A DNA stretch of 64,000 nt from Loigolactobacillus zhaoyuanensis (GCF_003946385.1 NZ_RHOE01000007.1:1-64000), one strand, 5' to 3'. Shown: positions 38,526 through 47,432, counted from the first letter of the stretch. Translations and numbers: made by a program. The notes: a model not told the origin generated them from the sequence alone.

Positions 38526-39815
38526 TTAGCGTGCTGCAATCGAAATTTGTTCTACATCATCAATGATCTCGACTTGCGCGCCAAGCTGATGTAATTTATC
38601 AACCACGCGATCGTAGCCGCGCAAAATATTCTCAACGTTACTAATAACCGTCTCGCCTTGCGCCATCAATCCGGCAGTCATCAAACAAGCGCCAGCACGA
38701 ATCTCATCTGCGGAAACTTCAGCACCCGATAATCGATCAGCGTGATGCAAAATAATCACGTCATTTTCAATCGTGATCGCGGCACCCATTCGAATCAATT
38801 CCGGAACATGCTTGACGCGCTTTGGATAGATCGTATCAACGATCAAGCCTTCACCGCGCGCCTTTAACAATAACGGCGTGATCGGCTGCTGTAGATCAGT
38901 TGCAAAGCCAGGATAAGGCGCTGTTTTGATCTGCACCATTTTCAGATGATCGGACGGATTAACGTAGATACTATCATCATGGTAATCCAGCTGCACACCC
39001 ATTTCTTCCATCTTCGCTAAGAAAGCATCCAAATGTTCTGGAATAATATTCTTGACCAAAACACCATTACCCACCGCTGCGGCCATCGCTAAATAAGTGC
39101 CCGCTTCAATGCGATCAGGAATAATCGTATGTGAATTATGCGCTTCTAGTCGATCCACGCCGTCAATCCGAATAATATCGGTCCCAACGCCACGAATCTG
39201 CGCACCCATGTTATTTAAAAAAGTTGCTAAATCAATAATTTCTGGTTCCTTGGCTGCATTTTCAATGATCGTCCGACCATTAGCACGAACCGCCGCCAAT
39301 AAAATATTGATCGTCGCCCCAACCGAAACCATATCTAAAAAGATGCGCGCACCATGTAATCCTTCAGCTGGCGCTTTAATATACATTGCACCATGTTCAT
39401 TAGTCACTTGCGCGCCTAATGCCTCAAAGCCCTTAATGTGTTGATCGATCGGCCGTGGCCCAATATCATCGCCGCCAGGTAGTCCAACGATGGCTTCACC
39501 AAATTTACCGAGTAGTGCACCCATAAAATAATATGAGGCACGCAAACTCTTGATCCGCCCATTAGGTAGCGGCGTCGGTACGATCTGCGTGGGATCGATT
39601 TTGAGGATATCCGCAGTGAACGTTGAGGTCACATGCATCGATTCCAAGATCGACATTAAATTATGTACATCCCGAATATCAGGTACCCCGTCCAGTGTTA
39701 CCGGCGTATCAGCTAGGATCGATGCGGGGATCAGCGCAACGGTACTATTCTTCGCGCCCCCGATCGTCACCGTACCGGATAGCGGTTTGCCACCTTGGAT
39801 CCTCATTTTCTTCAT
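38526..39815 (-). CDS. murA: UDP-N-acetylglucosamine 1-carboxyvinyltransferase with Asp in place of the catalytic Cys
   Basis: First committed step of peptidoglycan synthesis: transfers enolpyruvate from PEP to UDP-GlcNAc. The fold signatures are intact ([12 protein letters not shown] with the active Lys, [25 protein letters not shown]). The active-site loop reads [16 protein letters not shown] (about residue 112-127): the position of Cys115 of E. coli MurA is Asp. Asp at this site keeps activity and makes the enzyme insensitive to fosfomycin in mycobacteria, chlamydia and Borrelia. 429 residues, full length. The rpoE-pyrG-murA-rho context marks it as the second (MurA2/MurZ) copy of Firmicutes. 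Confidence 0.94.
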   Translation of the reverse strand: MKKMRIQGGKPLSGTVTIGGAKNSTVALIPASILADTPVTLDGVPDIRDVHNLMSILESMHVTSTFTADILKIDPTQIVPTPLPNGRIKSLRASYYFMGALLGKFGEAIVGLPGGDDIGPRPIDQHIKGFEALGAQVTNEHGAMYIKAPAEGLHGARIFLDMVSVGATINILLAAVRANGRTIIENAAKEPEIIDLATFLNNMGAQIRGVGTDIIRIDGVDRLEAHNSHTIIPDRIEAGTYLAMAAAVGNGVLVKNIIPEHLDAFLAKMEEMGVQLDYHDDSIYVNPSDHLKMVQIKTAPYPGFATDLQQPITPLLLKARGEGLIVDTIYPKRVKHVPELIRMGAAITIENDVIILHHADRLSGAEVSADEIRAGACLMTAGLMAQGETVISNVENILRGYDRVVDKLHQLGAQVEIIDDVEQISIAAR

Positions 39816-40089
39816 ACGCTACTTTCCTCACTTCAATTATAATCATTTCAATGATAAAGAATGTAACCTAAAAATACAATAGCTTAACCCAATTGGTTAG
39901 TAAATTCTAACAATCTCTTTACAGCAACTAGCCCTAGCCCGACTAGCTATCGCAAAAAAATTCGTTAAAAATAGCTTTGTGATTTTATGAATTCTTAATA
40001 ATTGTCATCTTTTGTAATCTGCTATTTTAATCTAGTTTTATTTAAACGCTTGTCACCACATAGTTATTTACTGGCCGTAACTGTACAAA
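39816..40089. promoter_or_regulatory. Gene-free region between pyrG and murA
   Basis: With the pyrG terminator this makes a 362-bp gap. No gene seen. On the minus strand TTTACT, 17 bases and TATTGT, inside the first 100 bp before murA, are a weak promoter candidate. The rest is AT-rich without clear structure. Confidence 0.3.
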
Positions 40090-40134
40090 AATAGAGAGCC
40101 ATGACCAACAAGGTTCACAACTCCCTCTATTTTA
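40090..40134 (-). terminator. Terminator after pyrG
   Basis: On the minus strand ATAGAGGGAG... pairs with ...GGCTCTCTAT around an ACC/GGT inner stem, followed by TTTTTG. Confidence 0.75.
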
Positions 40135-40177
40135 TAACATTTAGTACTAAATATGCTACCACTAAGCACTTATACGC

Positions 40178-41779
40178 TTAGTTATGACTTGCAGTTTTGA
40201 TAAATGCTTTGTACAAACCTTCTGGCCGGCTTGGACGGGATAAGAATTCTGGGTGGTATTGTGCCGCCACGAAGAAATCATTTTGTGGTAATTCGACCAC
40301 TTCGACCAAACGCTTGTCTGGTGAAAGTCCAGAGAAGACTAAGCCATTTTCTGCTAATAGATCACGATACTTGTTATTAAATTCATAACGATGACGATGA
40401 CGTTCTTGAATCTCAGGTACATTATCGTAAGCTGCCGCCGCAACGGAACCTTCTTTAAGCACACATGGATACAAGCCCAAACGCAAAGTGCCACCTAAGT
40501 TTTCCTTTGCATTTTGATCAGCCATTAAATCAATTACTGGATCAGCAATATCTGGTTGTGTTTCTGAAGAACCAGCGTCCTTCAAGCCAACTACATTGCG
40601 CGCAAATTCAACGCAGACCATTTGCATCCCTAAGCAAATACCGAGGAACGGTACATTGTTTTCGCGGGCATACTTGATGGCGGTAATTTTACCTTCAAGA
40701 CCACGATCACCAAAGCCACCGGGAACTAAAATACCATCCGCGTCGCCTAATAATTCGGCCGCGTTAGCTTCATTAACATTTTCCGCGTTAAATTTAGCAA
40801 TTTCAACATCAACATCATAATGGTAACCCGCATGTTTCAAGGCTTCCGTTACGGAAATATAAGCATCCTGTAATTCAACGTATTTACCAACTAAGGCAAT
40901 CTTCGTCTTACCTTTCAAGTTGCGAACTTTCTGTAGCAAGCCGTTCCATTCAGTCATATCAGCAGCTGGTACGTTGTTCATTTTAAAATGTTCCAGCACG
41001 ATATCATCCATATTTTGTTCTTGTAAATTAACTGGAATTTGATACAGTGTATCGACATCTAAGGATTCGATAACCGCTTCCGGTGTCACATCACAGAATA
41101 AAGCAATTTTATTACGCATGTCCTGCGTAATCGGTTTTTCTGAGCGAACTACCAAAATATCGGGTTGGATCCCCATACCACGTAATTCCTTAACTGAATG
41201 CTGCGTTGGTTTAGTTTTCATTTCACCAGCCGCACGTAAATATGGAATCAACGTTGCATGGATATATAAAACATTATCCCGGCCAACATCAGCCTTCATC
41301 TGCCGAATTGCTTCGACGAACGGTAATGATTCAATATCACCGACCGTGCCACCAATTTCCGTGATAATAATATCGGAATCGGTTGTTTTAGCAGCACGCA
41401 TGATTTTTGCTTTCAATGCATCAGTAATATGCGGAATTACTTGGACTGTAGCGCCTAAATAATCGCCATTTCGTTCTTTTTGCAAAACTTCACTATAAAT
41501 TTTACCCGTCGTAACGTTGGAGTATTGGTTTAAATCTTCATCAATAAAACGTTCGTAGTGACCAAGATCAAGATCGGTTTCCGCACCATCATCAGTAACG
41601 AAAACTTCGCCATGCTGATAAGGGTTCATCGTACCAGGATCGATATTGATATAAGGATCAAATTTCTGAATCGTTACTTTTAAACCTCTGTTTTTCAGTA
41701 GCCGTCCCAATGATGCCGCAATAATTCCTTTGCCTAGTGATGAAACAACGCCGCCTGTTACAAAGATATACTTGGTCAT
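40178..41779 (-). CDS. pyrG: CTP synthase
   Basis: Makes CTP from UTP using glutamine. N-terminal synthetase domain ([29 protein letters not shown]) and C-terminal class I glutamine amidotransferase with nucleophile Cys in GICLGMQMV (about residue 383) and the His-Glu pair in AAQYHPEF (about 510). 533 residues is normal. Lies between rpoE and murA. In Bacillus pyrG is controlled by G-run reiterative initiation at its leader; the short leader here has no G-run next to a matching attenuator that I can see. Confidence 0.98.
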   Translation of the reverse strand: MTKYIFVTGGVVSSLGKGIIAASLGRLLKNRGLKVTIQKFDPYINIDPGTMNPYQHGEVFVTDDGAETDLDLGHYERFIDEDLNQYSNVTTGKIYSEVLQKERNGDYLGATVQVIPHITDALKAKIMRAAKTTDSDIIITEIGGTVGDIESLPFVEAIRQMKADVGRDNVLYIHATLIPYLRAAGEMKTKPTQHSVKELRGMGIQPDILVVRSEKPITQDMRNKIALFCDVTPEAVIESLDVDTLYQIPVNLQEQNMDDIVLEHFKMNNVPAADMTEWNGLLQKVRNLKGKTKIALVGKYVELQDAYISVTEALKHAGYHYDVDVEIAKFNAENVNEANAAELLGDADGILVPGGFGDRGLEGKITAIKYARENNVPFLGICLGMQMVCVEFARNVVGLKDAGSSETQPDIADPVIDLMADQNAKENLGGTLRLGLYPCVLKEGSVAAAAYDNVPEIQERHRHRYEFNNKYRDLLAENGLVFSGLSPDKRLVEVVELPQNDFFVAAQYHPEFLSRPSRPEGLYKAFIKTASHN

Positions 41780-41914
41780 ATCAAAACTCCTTCAATATTA
41801 TTCGGGGAACAAAGCTGAGCGCATTTTGCGAGGTACTTAAGCCTGACAAAATACATTTACGTTGGCCCTACATCAACCAACGCAAACGTGCAACCCGCAA
41901 CGGTCGCACGCCCA

Positions 41915-41960
41915 AAAATAAAAATAAGCTCCCCATTCCTTAGAATAGGGAGCTTATCAT
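41915..41960 (-). terminator. Terminator after rpoE
   Basis: On the minus strand ATAAGCTCCC/GGGGAGCTTAT with an imperfect middle, then TTTTTATTTTTGG. A smaller hairpin GCGTTGG/CCAACGT follows in the pyrG leader (about 41858-41885) without a U-tract; its role is unknown. Confidence 0.85.
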
Positions 41961-42057
41961 AACCGTTCATTGGCTTTACAAATACTTGTAAAGCGCCCAA
42001 GCAATATAATACATGGAAATCACTTAAGCGTCAAGCATTCAATTTCAATCAGCCAAA

Positions 42058-42687
42058 TTACTCGTTGTCGTCATCATCATCTGCATCATCGTCACCGACA
42101 AAATCATCGTCGTCATCGATATCATCATCATCGAATTCGGCTAATTCACCTTCGATACCGTCAGGCAGGTTTTCATCAGGTGCATCATCACTATTATCGT
42201 CAGCATCGGCTAAAAGCCCTTGTTCACTGTGATCACTAACAACGCCTTCGTCATCGACGTAATCGGCTTCATCATCTAGATCATCGTCATTGTCTTCTGG
42301 GTCGTCATCATTATAATCGATCACATCATCGTCATCACTGACATCCGCCAAGAAAGCATTGACTTTCTTACGGCGTTTACGTTGTGGTTGATCTTCTTCA
42401 TCTTCTGGATGGTTGACCTCTTCATCGACTGAATCGAATGGGTACCACGAACGTAGACCCCAAACGTTTTCGCCCAATGAAATAAAGCTACCATCAACGT
42501 TTAGATCTGTATAAAATTGTGACAACCGATTGCGGACTTCTTCATCACTTTCACCCAAAAACTTTTGGATGGCATTAACTAAGTCAGCAAATGGTAACAC
42601 GTCACCCTTTTGCTCTAAAATCGCATGTGCCACTTCGATCATTGATAATTCGTTTTTTTTCTGTCCTTTGAAAGCGTCGAGTTCCAA
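42058..42687 (-). CDS. rpoE: RNA polymerase delta subunit
   Basis: Gram-positive accessory subunit that speeds RNA polymerase recycling. The folded N-terminal HARE domain covers residues about 1-90 ([31 protein letters not shown]); a basic patch RKRRKK follows (about 103) and the remaining hundred residues are an extremely acidic Asp/Glu tail, the normal delta layout with a long tail. I start it at TTG 42687 (giving MELDAFKGQ as in homologues); the in-frame GTG two codons up abuts the AAAGGA ribosome binding site. A 103-nt structured repeat ends just upstream. Confidence 0.95.
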   Translation of the reverse strand: MELDAFKGQKKNELSMIEVAHAILEQKGDVLPFADLVNAIQKFLGESDEEVRNRLSQFYTDLNVDGSFISLGENVWGLRSWYPFDSVDEEVNHPEDEEDQPQRKRRKKVNAFLADVSDDDDVIDYNDDDPEDNDDDLDDEADYVDDEGVVSDHSEQGLLADADDNSDDAPDENLPDGIEGELAEFDDDDIDDDDDFVGDDDADDDDDNE

Positions 42688-42702
42688 CAGGTACACGTCC
42701 TT

Positions 42703-42805
42703 TCTACTTCACCATTAATGTAGATATATTAGCCAGTATGCCAATAAGCTTTTATGTTTCAGGCGATAGCCATTCTTATGCAAAAAGTACCACAAAAAAT
42801 ATGGC
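42703..42805 (-). repeat. 103-nt structured leader element, rpoE copy
   Basis: Same length, order and boundaries as the acpS copies. Sense is the minus strand: GCCAT, hairpin I (TTGTG/CATAA), conserved block AATGGCTATCGCCTGAAACA, hairpin II (TATTGGC/GGCTAATA), and the end GTGAAGTAGA next to the rpoE ribosome binding site. Stems differ in sequence from the acpS copies but still pair. Confidence 0.75.
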
Positions 42806-42853
42806 TTCGCAGTCTATTCTACATCATACTATGCAAAATTCTAAAAAGCAATA

Positions 42854-43300
42854 TCAAGCGGTAAAAACAAGGCGCAATTGATAATCACCAAGATGATCAT
42901 TTCCGGCAAACAATTGATACTCAATATAAATCTCACCAGAAACTGGCTGTTCTTTGATCCGTATATCTAATCGTGGTGTCAGCGTCTCGATCGGGATCAC
43001 ACCATAAGGAGTTTGGTAGCGCGCAATCACACGTGTGTTGCGGCTAAAATGCAATTGCAGCCGTTGGTTGCCGTTTTGTGCCCCGCGTGTGAGTTTAACA
43101 TCGCCATCCGCCTCAAGCTTCATGGTCACTGGGATCGGCGTGCCATCGTCTTCGGAAGTTTCCTGATAACGAATATAAAGTGCTCGGCCAACTTGTACCA
43201 ATTGACCTGGCTCGTCAAAAATATGCTGGGTAGAATCCCCATCCTGCCGTACTACTGTTTCTAAATGAATCATGATCGGTAAGTTTGTTGAAAGATCCAT
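42854..43300 (-). CDS. DUF1934 family protein (YwiB-like)
   Basis: A 148-residue cytoplasmic protein predicted to form a small beta-barrel (calycin-like), made of alternating strands without a signal peptide. The blocks MIHLETVVRQDGD and YLxYQETxEDG-type (here YIRYQETSEDDG) mark DUF1934. In Bacillus the relative ywiB lies near argS/rpoE, matching this context next to rpoE. Function unknown. Divergent from the HD-domain gene; a TATAAT at about 43463 probably serves that gene. Confidence 0.82.
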   Translation of the reverse strand: MDLSTNLPIMIHLETVVRQDGDSTQHIFDEPGQLVQVGRALYIRYQETSEDDGTPIPVTMKLEADGDVKLTRGAQNGNQRLQLHFSRNTRVIARYQTPYGVIPIETLTPRLDIRIKEQPVSGEIYIEYQLFAGNDHLGDYQLRLVFTA

Positions 43301-43549
43301 AATTTATTGCCACCTTTTTCTCAATCTATACAGTCATGTCTATGCTGCGTCATGAATAACTTTACAGCTGATCTCGTCGTGCTCTGTTTACATTATATCA
43401 GTCTCAGCCACTTCTGCGCACGTAGAGAGCTTCTTTAAGTCGCAGTCGTTTGCTGAAAAAGGTATAATCAGTAGCAAAGAATAAAAATAGTCTAACAATT
43501 AATATAATTCAAGCATAGTAGCATAATTTTATTATCAAAGGAAGTTATC

Positions 43550-44896
43550 ATGGATTACGGTAAACAACTCTTACCACGGGAAAAAGTATTGCGCGATCCC
43601 GTGCACAATTATATTCACGTTCAACATCAAGTTATTTTAGACTTGATCGACACCAAAGAATTTCAACGCCTGCGCCGAATCAAACAGCTGGGCACCGCTT
43701 CATTTACTTTTCACGGCGCTGAACATAGTCGTTTCAGTCACTCATTAGGTGTCTACGAAATTGCGCGCCAAATTTGTGATAATTTTGAACGGAATTTCTC
43801 GACAAAAGTTCCTGGTGACGGCTTATGGGATGACAACGAGCGGTTGGTCGTCTTGTGCGCGGCCTTACTGCACGATATCGGCCATGGTCCCTATTCACAT
43901 ACCTTTGAACATATTTTTGCCACCAATCACGAGCAAGTCACCGTGGCCATTTTAACGGCACCAGAAACCGAGGTCAACGCAGTACTACGTCGCGTTAGCC
44001 CTGATTTTCCTGAACAAGTCGCCAGCGTGATCACCCACGACTATCCTAATCCCCAAGTTGTCCAAATGATCTCCAGTCAAATCGACGCCGATCGAATGGA
44101 TTATTTATTGCGTGATGCCTACAACACTGGCACCGAATACGGTAAATTTGATTTAACTCGGATTTTACGCGTTATGCAGCCATATAAAGACGGCATCGCC
44201 TTTTCAATGGATGGCATGCACGCTGTCGAAGATTATATTTTAAGTCGCTTCCAGATGTACTTGCAAGTGTATTTCCATCCAGTTTCACGCGCAATGGAAG
44301 TTATTTTACAGCACTTACTTCAACGAATGAAAACTCTTTATGATGAAAATGAGTTACCAGACGAGGCGGTGCCTTATTTACTATTACCATTTTTAGAAAA
44401 TAACTTCACGTTGGCTGACTATCTGAAATTGGATGACGGTGTGTTGACCACTTATTTCATCACTTGGCAGGACTTCGATGATCCAATCATCAGTGATTTG
44501 GCTGGCCGTTTCTTAAATCGGCGCCCACTAAAATCAGTTAGCGTCACCACAGCTACACAAAAGCTGTTACCAAAAATGCGCCAATTAATTGCGGCAGTCG
44601 GCTACGACATCACTTATTACACAGCGATCAATAATAGTTATGACTTGCCTTACGATGCGTATGATCCCAATTCAGCCAGCCCCAAAACGCAGATCGAAAT
44701 CAGTCAACCAGATGGCAGCTTAATTGAATTATCAACATTAAGTGATATCGTTGCGGCGATCAGCGGCAAAATGACCGGTGACGAGCGCTTCTTTTTCCCG
44801 AAAGAAATGTTGACACGGGACATAACTGAAAATTTATTTGCAGCGACTTATCAAGAATTTCAAAGTCACATTTTAAATGGCACCCTGATTCCTTAA
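43550..44896 (+). CDS. HD-domain phosphohydrolase (YwfO-like)
   Basis: A 448-residue protein of the dNTPase/HD superfamily. The metal site is read directly: H in GAEHSRFSHSLGVYEIA (about residue 60), HD in LLHDIGHGPYSHTFEH (about 105) and a distant Asp in QIDADRMDYLLRDAY (about 185). Such proteins hydrolyse nucleotides; in Firmicutes the YwfO group lacks a settled substrate. GGAAG precedes the ATG. It runs into the NUDIX gene: the two stop regions overlap by four bases with no room for a terminator. Confidence 0.88.
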   Translation: MDYGKQLLPREKVLRDPVHNYIHVQHQVILDLIDTKEFQRLRRIKQLGTASFTFHGAEHSRFSHSLGVYEIARQICDNFERNFSTKVPGDGLWDDNERLVVLCAALLHDIGHGPYSHTFEHIFATNHEQVTVAILTAPETEVNAVLRRVSPDFPEQVASVITHDYPNPQVVQMISSQIDADRMDYLLRDAYNTGTEYGKFDLTRILRVMQPYKDGIAFSMDGMHAVEDYILSRFQMYLQVYFHPVSRAMEVILQHLLQRMKTLYDENELPDEAVPYLLLPFLENNFTLADYLKLDDGVLTTYFITWQDFDDPIISDLAGRFLNRRPLKSVSVTTATQKLLPKMRQLIAAVGYDITYYTAINNSYDLPYDAYDPNSASPKTQIEISQPDGSLIELSTLSDIVAAISGKMTGDERFFFPKEMLTRDITENLFAATYQEFQSHILNGTLIP

Positions 44897-45345
44897 CCGC
44901 CTTGTTTTTCGCGCCACTGTGCCAAGGCCCAACGGTGCGTTGGCCGTTTTAACGCTTGTGCTGCGTCATCAAGCGCTAGCCATTTAATTTGATTGAAGTC
45001 ACCTTCCAGCGGTGCTTGGGTTTTGATCAAGCCAGTCCCCGCGTAAAAATGTGCCGGATGATAATAGGCTTGCTTGCGCCAAGTCGAGTAGAAATATTCG
45101 CTGGCCTTGCCTAAGTAATCCGTGATCTGCAGGGTACCACCAACTTCTTCGATCAACTCGCGGGCAATAGTTTCAACGTCGGATTCGCCGGGTTCAATGC
45201 CGCCACCAGGTAATAGGAAAGTACGATTCGGCGGTTCGACCACTAAGATTTGCTGGTTGGTTGCGTCAGGTATCACCACATAAGCGCCGATCCTAGTTTT
45301 ATAGGTCAATTTAGGGTCACGTTTACCAAAAACGATCTCGTCCAT
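44893..45345 (-). CDS. NUDIX hydrolase
   Basis: A 150-residue nucleoside-diphosphate-X hydrolase. The NUDIX box is complete: GGIEPGESDVETIARELIEE, then VGG (about residues 48-70). The C-terminal half has no further identifying feature, so the substrate is unknown. GGAGG precedes the ATG. Convergent with the HD-domain phosphohydrolase and overlapping it by four bases; upstream lies the repeat island. Confidence 0.9.
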   Translation of the reverse strand: MDEIVFGKRDPKLTYKTRIGAYVVIPDATNQQILVVEPPNRTFLLPGGGIEPGESDVETIARELIEEVGGTLQITDYLGKASEYFYSTWRKQAYYHPAHFYAGTGLIKTQAPLEGDFNQIKWLALDDAAQALKRPTHRWALAQWREKQGG

Positions 45346-45552
45346 GATAATTCCTCCTCTACTTCATATTAAGCGGATAATTATCTATATTGTAGCCGAC
45401 CTACTGCCCAGTGACTAGCGCAAAGGTGAATTTAAACTTAAAATTTTATGAAAGCAAGCGTTAGCGCACCACTTATTTATAAGTGACCAAAAAAGGACCA
45501 ACTGAGTTGATACGGTTCTTCTGAAGCTTATTTAAAAGTTGAGCTGATTAAC

Positions 45553-45732
45553 TTCCATTCCACCGCCAGTGGACGGAACGCGTGCGACTTAAACTTGGCG
45601 GTCTTTGCCATAGTTCAATCGACAACGGGAAGCAAACACTGCTTGGCGAATAAGTGTTAGTTTCTGATACTTGTCGAACTTAGTTGTTAAGAATGAGCAA
45701 CAGTGGTCCAATGGCGACTCCGTTCCAGCAGG
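45553..45732 (-). repeat. Repeat element copy A
   Basis: Orientation is given so that CCCGTTGTCGATTG reads forward. Copy A reads forward on the minus strand and shares with copy C the stretches CAAGTATCAGAA, GCTTCCCGTTGTCGATTGAA and AAGTCGCACGCGTTCC. Core hairpin at 592-615 of this kilobase (45592-45615): GAACT/AGTTT lower stem, TGGC/GCCA upper stem. Confidence 0.8.
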
Positions 45733-45792
45733 TAATGGGTGAACGTTCAAACGTTGATTATTTAAGCAGCAAAACTAGTGACAATCAGAACT

Positions 45793-45837
45793 AAAATGCC
45801 GATAAAACAGTTGAAAGACTGTTTTATCGGCATTTTT
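45793..45837. terminator. Strong bidirectional hairpin inside the island
   Basis: AAAATGCCGATAAAACAG pairs perfectly with CTGTTTTATCGGCATTTT around TTGAAAGA, with T-rich exits on both strands. It lies between copy A and copies B/C and would end transcripts entering from either side. Confidence 0.88.
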
Positions 45838-45934
45838 ATGCGCATATAACTTAACTTTAAAACTGCGAATCGCTAACAATTTGCGATTAAACTAACTAAT
45901 CAAATAGTGTTCTAAAACTGCCAAGGTGAAATGG

Positions 45935-46128
45935 AGGCACTGGCGTATCACTGTCGCTCGTTCTTACCCACACTGCTTAGCAAGTATCTCAATTAGTACT
46001 TATTTGCTAAACAGAACGCTCTTCCCGTTGTCGATTGGACTATTGCCGAAGTACGGCAAGTCCAAGTCGCAGCTGTGTCGATGGTACTTGGTGACTGAAT
46101 TGTGGTCGCCTAGTACCATGCGCGATTG
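45935..46128 (+). repeat. Repeat element copy B
   Basis: Most diverged copy, forward on the plus strand. Keeps CAAGTATC, ACTTAT, CTTCCCGTTGTCGATTG and CAAGTCGCA. Core hairpin 46037-46063: GGACT/AGTCC with TGCC/GGCA. The second hairpin is long: ATGGTACT/AGTACCAT enclosing GGTGAC/GTCGCC (46081-46119). Confidence 0.75.
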
Positions 46129-46180
46129 ACAAGATCCATTTTCTTTTCCGATTGGGCTTAATTGGAAAGAAAATTAGCTT

Positions 46181-46344
46181 GCCAACGCACCACTGTCACT
46201 CGTTTCTAACAACTAAATTAACAAGTATCAGAACTAGCACTTAACCGCTAAGCAGAACTTGCTTCCCGTTGTCGATTGAACTATGCGGAAACCGCCAAGT
46301 TCAAGTCGCACGCGTTCCATACGCCAGCGCCGGAATGGAACCAA
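46181..46344 (+). repeat. Repeat element copy C
   Basis: Forward on the plus strand. Core hairpin 46278-46302: GAACT/AGTTC with GCGG/CCGC. Second hairpin GTTCCAT/ATGGAAC (46314-46341). A small AAGCA/TGCTT hairpin precedes CCCGTTGTCGATTG, as in copy A. Confidence 0.8.
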
Positions 46345-46418
46345 ACCAACGCTGCTTACGAGTTAGCATAACAGCTAAACTTTAGAAAGAATCCTTGCTA
46401 CTCAGTTGGTCCTTTAAA

Positions 46419-47432
46419 TTATGCTTTAGTGGCAGCTTCGGTACCCACTTCACGGCGAATTTTTGCATTGATACCGTGTTGCGTTAAAGTCTCGTAAAAG
46501 ACGGTCATCCGCTTTTTAGTACTACGTGAATATTGATCTTTTTCAGTGACTGGGCTGTACGGAATCAAACTAACGTATGCCAGGTGCCGAATATCTTTTA
46601 ACAATTCAGCTAATTGCATAGCTTCCTCGTTGTGATCATTGACCCCATTTAACATGGTATATTCAAACGTGATCCGACGATTGGTTTTTTCTAAATAATA
46701 GCGAATCGCCGCAAACAGCTTACCAAAATTCCAGTTCTGATCGATCTGCATAATTTTGCTACGTAAGTCATCATTAGGTGCATCCAACGAAATTGCCAGA
46801 TTAACTTGCGTATCGTAGTCAGCAAATTCGCGGATCTTGTCAGCTAGCCCGTTAGTAGAAACCGTCATATGGCGTGCACCGATTTCTAAGCCCTTTGCAT
46901 CATTCATGATCTCCAAGAATTTCATGACGTTGTCAAAGTTATCAAACGTCTCGCCAACACCTTTAACCAAAATATGGCTGACGCGCTCATCATGGCCTTG
47001 CCCATCTAAATAATGTTGCACTTGCATGACTTGAGCGACAATTTCGCCAACGGTTAAATTACGTCGATTTTCGACCAACCCAGTAGCTTTATTGCTACCT
47101 GCTTGGGCGCTGACACTAACTGATAAACCATATTCATGCCGTACCAATATCGTTCTGATCATTAATTGATCTTCTAACTCGAATAAATACTTGGCCGTTA
47201 CACCATCTTTAGCTTCCTGTACTTCAACGGGCTTCAGTTGATCGAAACTAAAATCTGCCGCTAACAAAGCAATTGTGGCTTTGGATAAGTTAGTCATTGC
47301 TTCAAAGCTAGTTACTCGCTTGATATATAACCAATCCCAAGCCTGGGTTGCGCGAAATTTCTTATCATTATGTTTAATAAACCAAGTAATTAAATCCTGT
47401 TTGTTCAATCCATAAATGGACGTTTTTACCAT
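46419..47432 (-). CDS. RlmN-like radical-SAM family protein lacking all cysteines (putative pseudoenzyme)
   Basis: Over its 337 residues the protein follows the RlmN/Cfr family (23S rRNA A2503 and tRNA methyltransferases): FRATQAWDWLYIKRV, LTVGEIVAQVMQVQHYLD, GVGETFDNFDNVMKFLEI, GARHMTVSTNGLADKIREFA, LAISLDAPNDDLRSKIM, TFEYTMLNGVND. But it contains no Cys at all. The cluster loop that should read CxxxCxxC is SVSVSAQAGSNKATGLVENR, GEP is GET, and the C-terminus stops at KIRREVGTEAATKA, before the resolving Cys. It cannot bind a radical-SAM 4Fe-4S cluster, so an RNA-binding or regulatory role is likely. The reading frame is intact, with a good length, arguing for selection rather than decay. 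A true rlmN would be elsewhere. Confidence 0.85.
   Translation of the reverse strand: MVKTSIYGLNKQDLITWFIKHNDKKFRATQAWDWLYIKRVTSFEAMTNLSKATIALLAADFSFDQLKPVEVQEAKDGVTAKYLFELEDQLMIRTILVRHEYGLSVSVSAQAGSNKATGLVENRRNLTVGEIVAQVMQVQHYLDGQGHDERVSHILVKGVGETFDNFDNVMKFLEIMNDAKGLEIGARHMTVSTNGLADKIREFADYDTQVNLAISLDAPNDDLRSKIMQIDQNWNFGKLFAAIRYYLEKTNRRITFEYTMLNGVNDHNEEAMQLAELLKDIRHLAYVSLIPYSPVTEKDQYSRSTKKRMTVFYETLTQHGINAKIRREVGTEAATKA

Larger units (their letters stand above)
45346..46418. other. 1.07-kb gene-free island with three diverged copies of a structured repeat
   Basis: No protein gene can be supported here; the one plus-strand frame above 60 codons (45926-46129) is not conserved between copies. 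The core 45492-46415 is closed by a perfect 16-bp inverted repeat, AAAGGACCAACTGAGT (45492-45507) and its complement (46400-46415). Inside are copy A (inverted), a strong central hairpin, and copies B and C (direct). Arms A and C thus make a giant imperfect inverted repeat. The right boundary lies four bases from the stop of the RlmN-like gene. Confidence 0.8.

Noticed and set aside
41780-41960. Bacillus-type reiterative-transcription attenuator before pyrG
   Set aside because: The strong hairpin is the rpoE terminator; no initiating G-run followed by an attenuator specific to pyrG was found.
41970-42239. His-rich plus-strand frame opposite rpoE
   Set aside because: Antisense of the Asp/Glu codon runs of the delta subunit.
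45926-46129. 67-codon plus-strand frame in the repeat island
   Set aside because: It lies wholly in repeat copy B; the same frame is broken by indels and stops in copies A and C, and it has no ribosome binding site. A different short frame reading AKTAKFKSHAF is shared by copies A and C but has no start and is explained by the conserved hairpin bases.
45535-46345. tRNA or tmRNA-like genes in the hairpin-rich region
   Set aside because: No 7-bp acceptor stem with T-loop GTTCRA and matching anticodon arm could be assembled.
45492-46415. Insertion sequence or prophage remnant
   Set aside because: No transposase or integrase frame, even degraded, and no flanking direct repeat that I can see; terminal inverted repeats alone are not enough.
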